NCBI RefSeq assembly: GCF_023856365.1
Contig: NC_064537.1
Location: 4,995,732-5,059,731, forward strand
Direction of reading: 5' to 3'
From: Brienomyrus brachyistius
Taxonomy: Eukaryota > Chordata > Actinopteri > Osteoglossiformes > Mormyridae
DNA length: 64,000 nucleotides
Within the stretch, counting starts at the first letter, position 1. Each line of letters starts with the position of its first letter. The position numbers and the translations under genes are program-made. Below, piece after piece: positions 59,786 through 64,000 of the stretch. The notes beneath the pieces are model-generated. The model was given only the letters and a program-made list of their open reading frames with translations. It had not been told where the DNA came from and searched no databases.

Positions 59786-60633
59786 TACAGGAAAACATTG
59801 AAGTATAAATTGTAATTGTATTTAATTCCCAATATCTGCCGTTTGAATTGCAGCAGCTTGTAAAGAAATAAAATGTAAAACCTAATTTAGAATGAGAAAC
59901 CTGTGGTCTGTAAGATAAGGAAACCCCCCTCCCATTATCTTTCCCCTCATCTTTCATTTTAGTTACCTACACCCCCGCCCCCCCAGACATCTGCCTCTGT
60001 CATCGTGAATCATTAAAATGTATATATAATTTTCTCCCCGTCGGTGTTGCCATCTCTTCCACTCTCTTTCTGTTCCTTCTCCCTCCGTCTAAACGATTAG
60101 CCCCATCTGAAGAAGTACATCTGGCTTTTGATATTTCCATAGCAGTTGCGGGGGTGTCCCGATCATATCTGTCCCCTAAGCGTGTTTGTCAAACACGCTG
60201 CAGTTTTAATAAAACAGGCTTAGGCTGATCTCATATAAATGACCCAGACTGAGTGTGTATGAATTGGCCACAGTATCTACACTACCCCCCACCCCCCACC
60301 CCCAGTGCAACTGTCTTCTCCAGACCTTCATTAAATGGTGCTAAACTCTTCAACTTACCCCTGCAGATGGAAACAGCACCAGACTAAGTCCCCCCCCCCC
60401 CCCCCCCCCCCCATACACACATCATACAGACAGACACATAATCCCACCTTTCCTTGGCTGGACCTGAATGTGTAAAAATTGCTTTTATTGTTCTTCAATT
60501 TCAAAAGAGAAACCGTGTCATTAACATGAAAACTGTGAGTGTTTCGGACGCAAAAACATATTTTTTGACAGGTACAATAATATTCAGATCTATCTTTTTA
60601 AATATTGATATATAATATATATATTTTTGCCTG
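59786..60633. other. Upstream flank, noncoding
   Basis: C tracts lie at 60286-60303 and 60391-60412, and an AT-rich run at 60603-60625. No gene seen. Confidence 0.5.
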
Positions 60634-60637
60634 TTTG

Positions 60638-60638
60638 G

Positions 60639-60672
<34 letters not shown>

Positions 60673-60684
60673 AATTGATTGATT
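60638..60684 (+). repeat. (GATT)n tetranucleotide repeat, about 11 units
   Basis: GATT repeat with one internal TTAATT interruption near 60671. Confidence 0.9.
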
Positions 60685-60744
60685 TGTATGTGGAAATATA
60701 TACGTTATTGAATGTGGTAATATCTGTCCCTCTTTCTACACACA

Positions 60745-61122
60745 TACCCACACACACACACACACACACACACATGCACAGACACACACAGATACGCATA
60801 CACACACACACACACACACACACACATGCACAGACACACACAGATACGCATACACACACACACATGCACAGACACACACACATGCACAGACACACACATG
60901 CACAGACACACACAGATACGCCTACACACACATGCACAGACACACACACACACACACACATGCACACACACACATATGCACAGACACACACAGATACACA
61001 TATACACACACACACACATGCACAAACACACACACATGCACAGACACACACACACACACATGCACAGACACACACACACACATATGCACAGACACACACA
61101 TATACACACACACACACACGCA
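60745..61122 (+). repeat. CA-rich tandem array, about 380 bp
   Basis: Blocks of (CA)n alternate with ATGCACAGACACACACAGAT and ACGCATACACAC segments repeated many times at irregular spacing. Long frames in all phases are Thr-His or Cys-Val repeats and are not genes. Confidence 0.95.
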
Positions 61123-63064
61123 TATTTGCGGCATATTTTTAAGAAACAGGCTTTGATTATTATCAGTGTTTTCGAAAAGATGTGCTGTTGATTGTTGGGG
61201 GGGTGGGTGAGTGGCGGGGGGCTTTAGAAGCATCAAACACACCACTGGAGGAGCCCAGAGGTCTGTGGTTTTTTGCAACATTGGTGAGATATTTTCATCT
61301 CCCTTGCCACAGACATCTTCATCCTCCCAGTACTAAAGGGTTCTTGGTGGAATGAACCTTCATCTGGATGTCCCCAAAAATGTCTTGACCGGGGAGCCCA
61401 GCGGGACCTCTGTGATGTGGCGGGATGGGCCTCCTGCTGGGCCACGCTGTCATTCCACCCGTCCGGGGTTCCTTGTACTTTAATGGAATGTAAACATCGC
61501 GGGACAAGCAGAGGATGCAGAAGGGCAGTGGGACCTTGGGGAGGGAAAAACTCTGGAGAGCCTGGGGGGGGGGTGTCAGGTCCTTTGGACTAAATAATCA
61601 TGTTTTAACAACATCTGACTCGGTTTCAGGCTGCAGTGGAATCCGGGCCTGGTGTGATGTAAACAAGTGCAAGCCTGTGCTCAGCCGCTGCATTTCCCGC
61701 CTCCCTCTGAAGCACACGCCCCCTTTCTCTCCTTTACTTCCTCCTCTCTCTCCTTCCCTCTCCCATCTCCTGTCAGCTCGCCTTTAATGTGTATTTGCCT
61801 TTCCTGCCGCTGTTTGTGTTTCTCACGCAGCGTCAGTCCACTCGCCAGCAATCCCCCCCCCCCCCCCCCCCCACTAAGCATGACCCACTGTCACCAGCGT
61901 CCTCATAAACCACTGCAACTGGTTTACAACTGGGAATGATTTACTTTATTGGGAATCTCTGTGTTGTACCAGGGGACAGCTAGACCCCTCTGGGAATATC
62001 TTCAATACTCTGCTCTCCACAGATGATAACTGTGGCGATACACAGGCGATAGTTACTGTCTGCAGATTTCCCCAAGTGACAGTTCCGGTCTGTAAGGGAA
62101 AGTTAATGGTCACAGGGGGTGACAACTGTGCATTGGGGACAGCCTTGCTATTGTACTTTGAATGTCATCACGATCAGGAATAAGTGGTGATTAGGATTAA
62201 TGAATGAAAGTTACATTTATACATTTATTTATAAGCACCAGTACGTTCACCATGCAGTAGCTAAGATGGTGAAGAGACAAGAGGGAATTCACCAGTATGA
62301 TATGGGGATGATCAGGAGGCCAGATTTGATAGGGCCACAGTGGGTCATTTTAGCCCGCACATTGGGGCTCCACACTTAATCTTTTGCCTCCCCTCTAGGC
62401 CACACCAGCACCTCGTCCAGCAGCAGCCCAGCTTTCCCAGCTGGTCTCTGGCCACACCCAAACCTGCTTAGCTTCAGATGGATTATCTAGTCTGGCTTGC
62501 AGGTAATACAGCCGCTGACACAGATGAAGAGGTACACGTTTGGTGTATGAGCTCTTCACGCTCTTTCCACCATAGATTAAGGGGTGTGGGATATTGTGGG
62601 ATGTGAGGGGCGCTGCCCACCAGGACTGACTACCGTCAGCGTGCTGTACAGTGCATTTAATATTTATGGGAGTGTCTGAGGGGAGAGACAGGACAGGGGT
62701 GGGAGTGAGAGGAGGGTGAATAGGGCAGCGGAAAGGATCGGTGGGAATCGCCCCCCCCCCCACCCCAACCCAAGGGACAGCCTGGGAACGCAGCATGTGG
62801 ATGTGTTTCAGTGTGGGGGGCGAGTTAACAGATACGTGCTGTCCCCCCACCCCCCACCATGCTTTTCGTCTCTCCTACTTGTCCCCCTAACTGATTGACT
62901 GACCCTCCATGTTCTGCCCACAGGAAATGGAGGTCGTGTAGCCTGCGTTTCTCCTTGAGGAAAACGCCCTCATTGGCTCTCATCTCAGAACACAGACAGC
63001 TGTCGTGAATGGAATTCGGTCCCTTTCCACAAAGAAGATTTCCCTCTTGTATTTTGGCCTGGTT
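61123..63064. other. Upstream flank, noncoding
   Basis: C/G tracts at 61566-61574, 61853-61872 and 62750-62760, and CT-rich sequence at 61725-61765. Frames of up to 151 codons (62395-62850) lack domains. No gene recognised. Confidence 0.5.
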
Positions 63065-63285
63065 AGTTCGGGCAGTAGACCATGAGGCTCTCTATCTTGG
63101 GGGCGTGGGTTCCATCCCCATGGTGGGTGGCGGGTTTTGGGTGGCAGTGTGCGACTCAGCATGTTACGCTGTATTTGTGACCGGATGGCTGCTGGTTCCA
63201 AACTCAGGGCTGGCCAGTTGACAACATCATTGGGCCCTTAAATGAGGCCCCTAACCCCAGTTACTCCAAACACCGGATTCATTTC
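63065..63285 (+). repeat. Family A SINE preceded by a second tRNA-like head
   Basis: The part 63140-63285 has a B-box-like CTGGTTCCAAACTCAGGGCT and the family A body (CATCATTGGGCCCTTAAATG and 'cctaaccccagttactcc'). Immediately before it, 63065-63125 has another tRNA-like segment with GGGTTCCATCCCCAT as a B-box. The tail is missing. This could be a dimeric head or two nested copies. Confidence 0.5.
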
Positions 63286-64000
63286 CTCAATCAAAAATTT
63301 AATTTGCTTTGGGGAGCAGCGTCGGATAAATTAAACATGAACGGTGAGCCTGCATTCGCCCGGGAGGACAAGGTGACCAGGCCACTCCCAGCGTCATCTG
63401 CGTTACAACCAGTAGGATCCAGAGCGGAACAATGGGGACTTATGGATCATTTAGGAAGAATGAAAAAGAGGGAAACCGGTCCCAAAGCATAAATCACGGT
63501 CTTCCATGACAAGAGCTATTTCTGTCAGCTTATTATTAAAGTTTATTTTTAGCTTCATTGTTTCCCTGTATCACCAAGCCTGTGAGAAACTTTATTTTAC
63601 GTCTGACAAAGTGCCTCTAATTCTGCTGCAATCCTCTTAATCCACCTAATGGGTCTTCATGCCTAAGTAACGCATTAAAAATCACCTGTGTGCTGTGGAA
63701 GTGCACTTATATTAAACTTAAATGCATCTGGTTTAGTAAACGAGAAGTCGGTTTGTGGCCAGTGTTCCTCCAGCTTTTTTCTGTTATTCCGGATGTACTG
63801 GTGATGTTTTTCTTCAGAATAAAAACTTCTGTTCTCATGTGTGCCTTTGATTAATATTGTAATTGTATTGTAATATCGTTAATATTTGATTGATATTGTA
63901 ATTGTTAGGTCATTGTGAAGATGCTGCTTAGGGGTTGTACAGCAAATATGTGCATTTTAAATATTCAAGAAGAGTAACTGTGACATTCTGTCGATACACA
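63286..64000. other. Noncoding, no gene seen
   Basis: AT-rich, with no supportable feature on either strand. Confidence 0.5.

Noticed and set aside
60671..61281. Overlapping frames of 119-155 codons
   Set aside because: Produced by the CA-rich array; low-complexity in all phases.

Overview
This window is vertebrate nuclear DNA, most likely from a ray-finned fish. The evidence is one intact vertebrate-type gene (vasorin), a Sleeping Beauty-class Tc1 relic with internal direct repeats, a second Tc1 relic, tRNA-derived SINEs whose tails have the form common in teleosts, and very dense GT/CA, GATA, TC and polyC microsatellites. The copy-rich 'headed by a tRNA, ending in a CCATCC-type tail' SINE resembles repeats I associate with several teleost orders; an early-branching teleost is possible, but I cannot fix the species. 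No prokaryotic, viral-operon or organellar features are present.

The only well-supported protein-coding gene is vasorin on the minus strand. Its whole 669-codon reading frame lies in one exon (36433-38442). A clean splice acceptor sits just upstream at 38462/38463. A CpG-rich, probably non-coding first exon ends in a consensus donor at 58312/58313. This implies a gene of more than 22 kb with an intron of about 19.9 kb. The product is a type I membrane glycoprotein with a signal peptide, 11 leucine-rich repeats with cysteine caps, an EGF-like module, a fibronectin III domain, one transmembrane helix and a short tail. Known vasorins bind TGF-beta.

Region by region: 1-36 kb is a gene-poor 3' flank carrying SINEs, simple repeats, a mariner/Tc1 DDE remnant near 10.6 kb, a foldback element at 15.6 kb, and a decayed BED-finger transposon-like gene at 19.3-20.5 kb split by a solo LTR with a 5-bp target duplication. 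A 48-bp-period minisatellite lies at 22.5 kb, 187 bp of perfect GATA at 24.9 kb, and a cluster of GT-flanked inverted-repeat elements at 28.2-28.7 kb. Next come the vasorin coding exon (36.4-38.5 kb) and its large intron. The intron holds two Tc1 relics, a 40-bp minisatellite with dimeric order, a TG-rich minisatellite at 46.5-47.1 kb, another GT-flanked element at 53.9 kb and a LINE 3' end at 56.1-56.5 kb. The vasorin promoter/first exon follows at 58.3-58.6 kb. The rest (58.7-64 kb) is upstream flank with SINEs, one having a perfect 8-bp target duplication, and a CA-rich array.

Most long apparent reading frames outside vasorin are artefacts of microsatellites or repeats. I see no new multi-gene system. 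The most interesting structures are the GT-flanked inverted-repeat family, the solo LTR inside a transposon zinc finger, and the ordered minisatellites.
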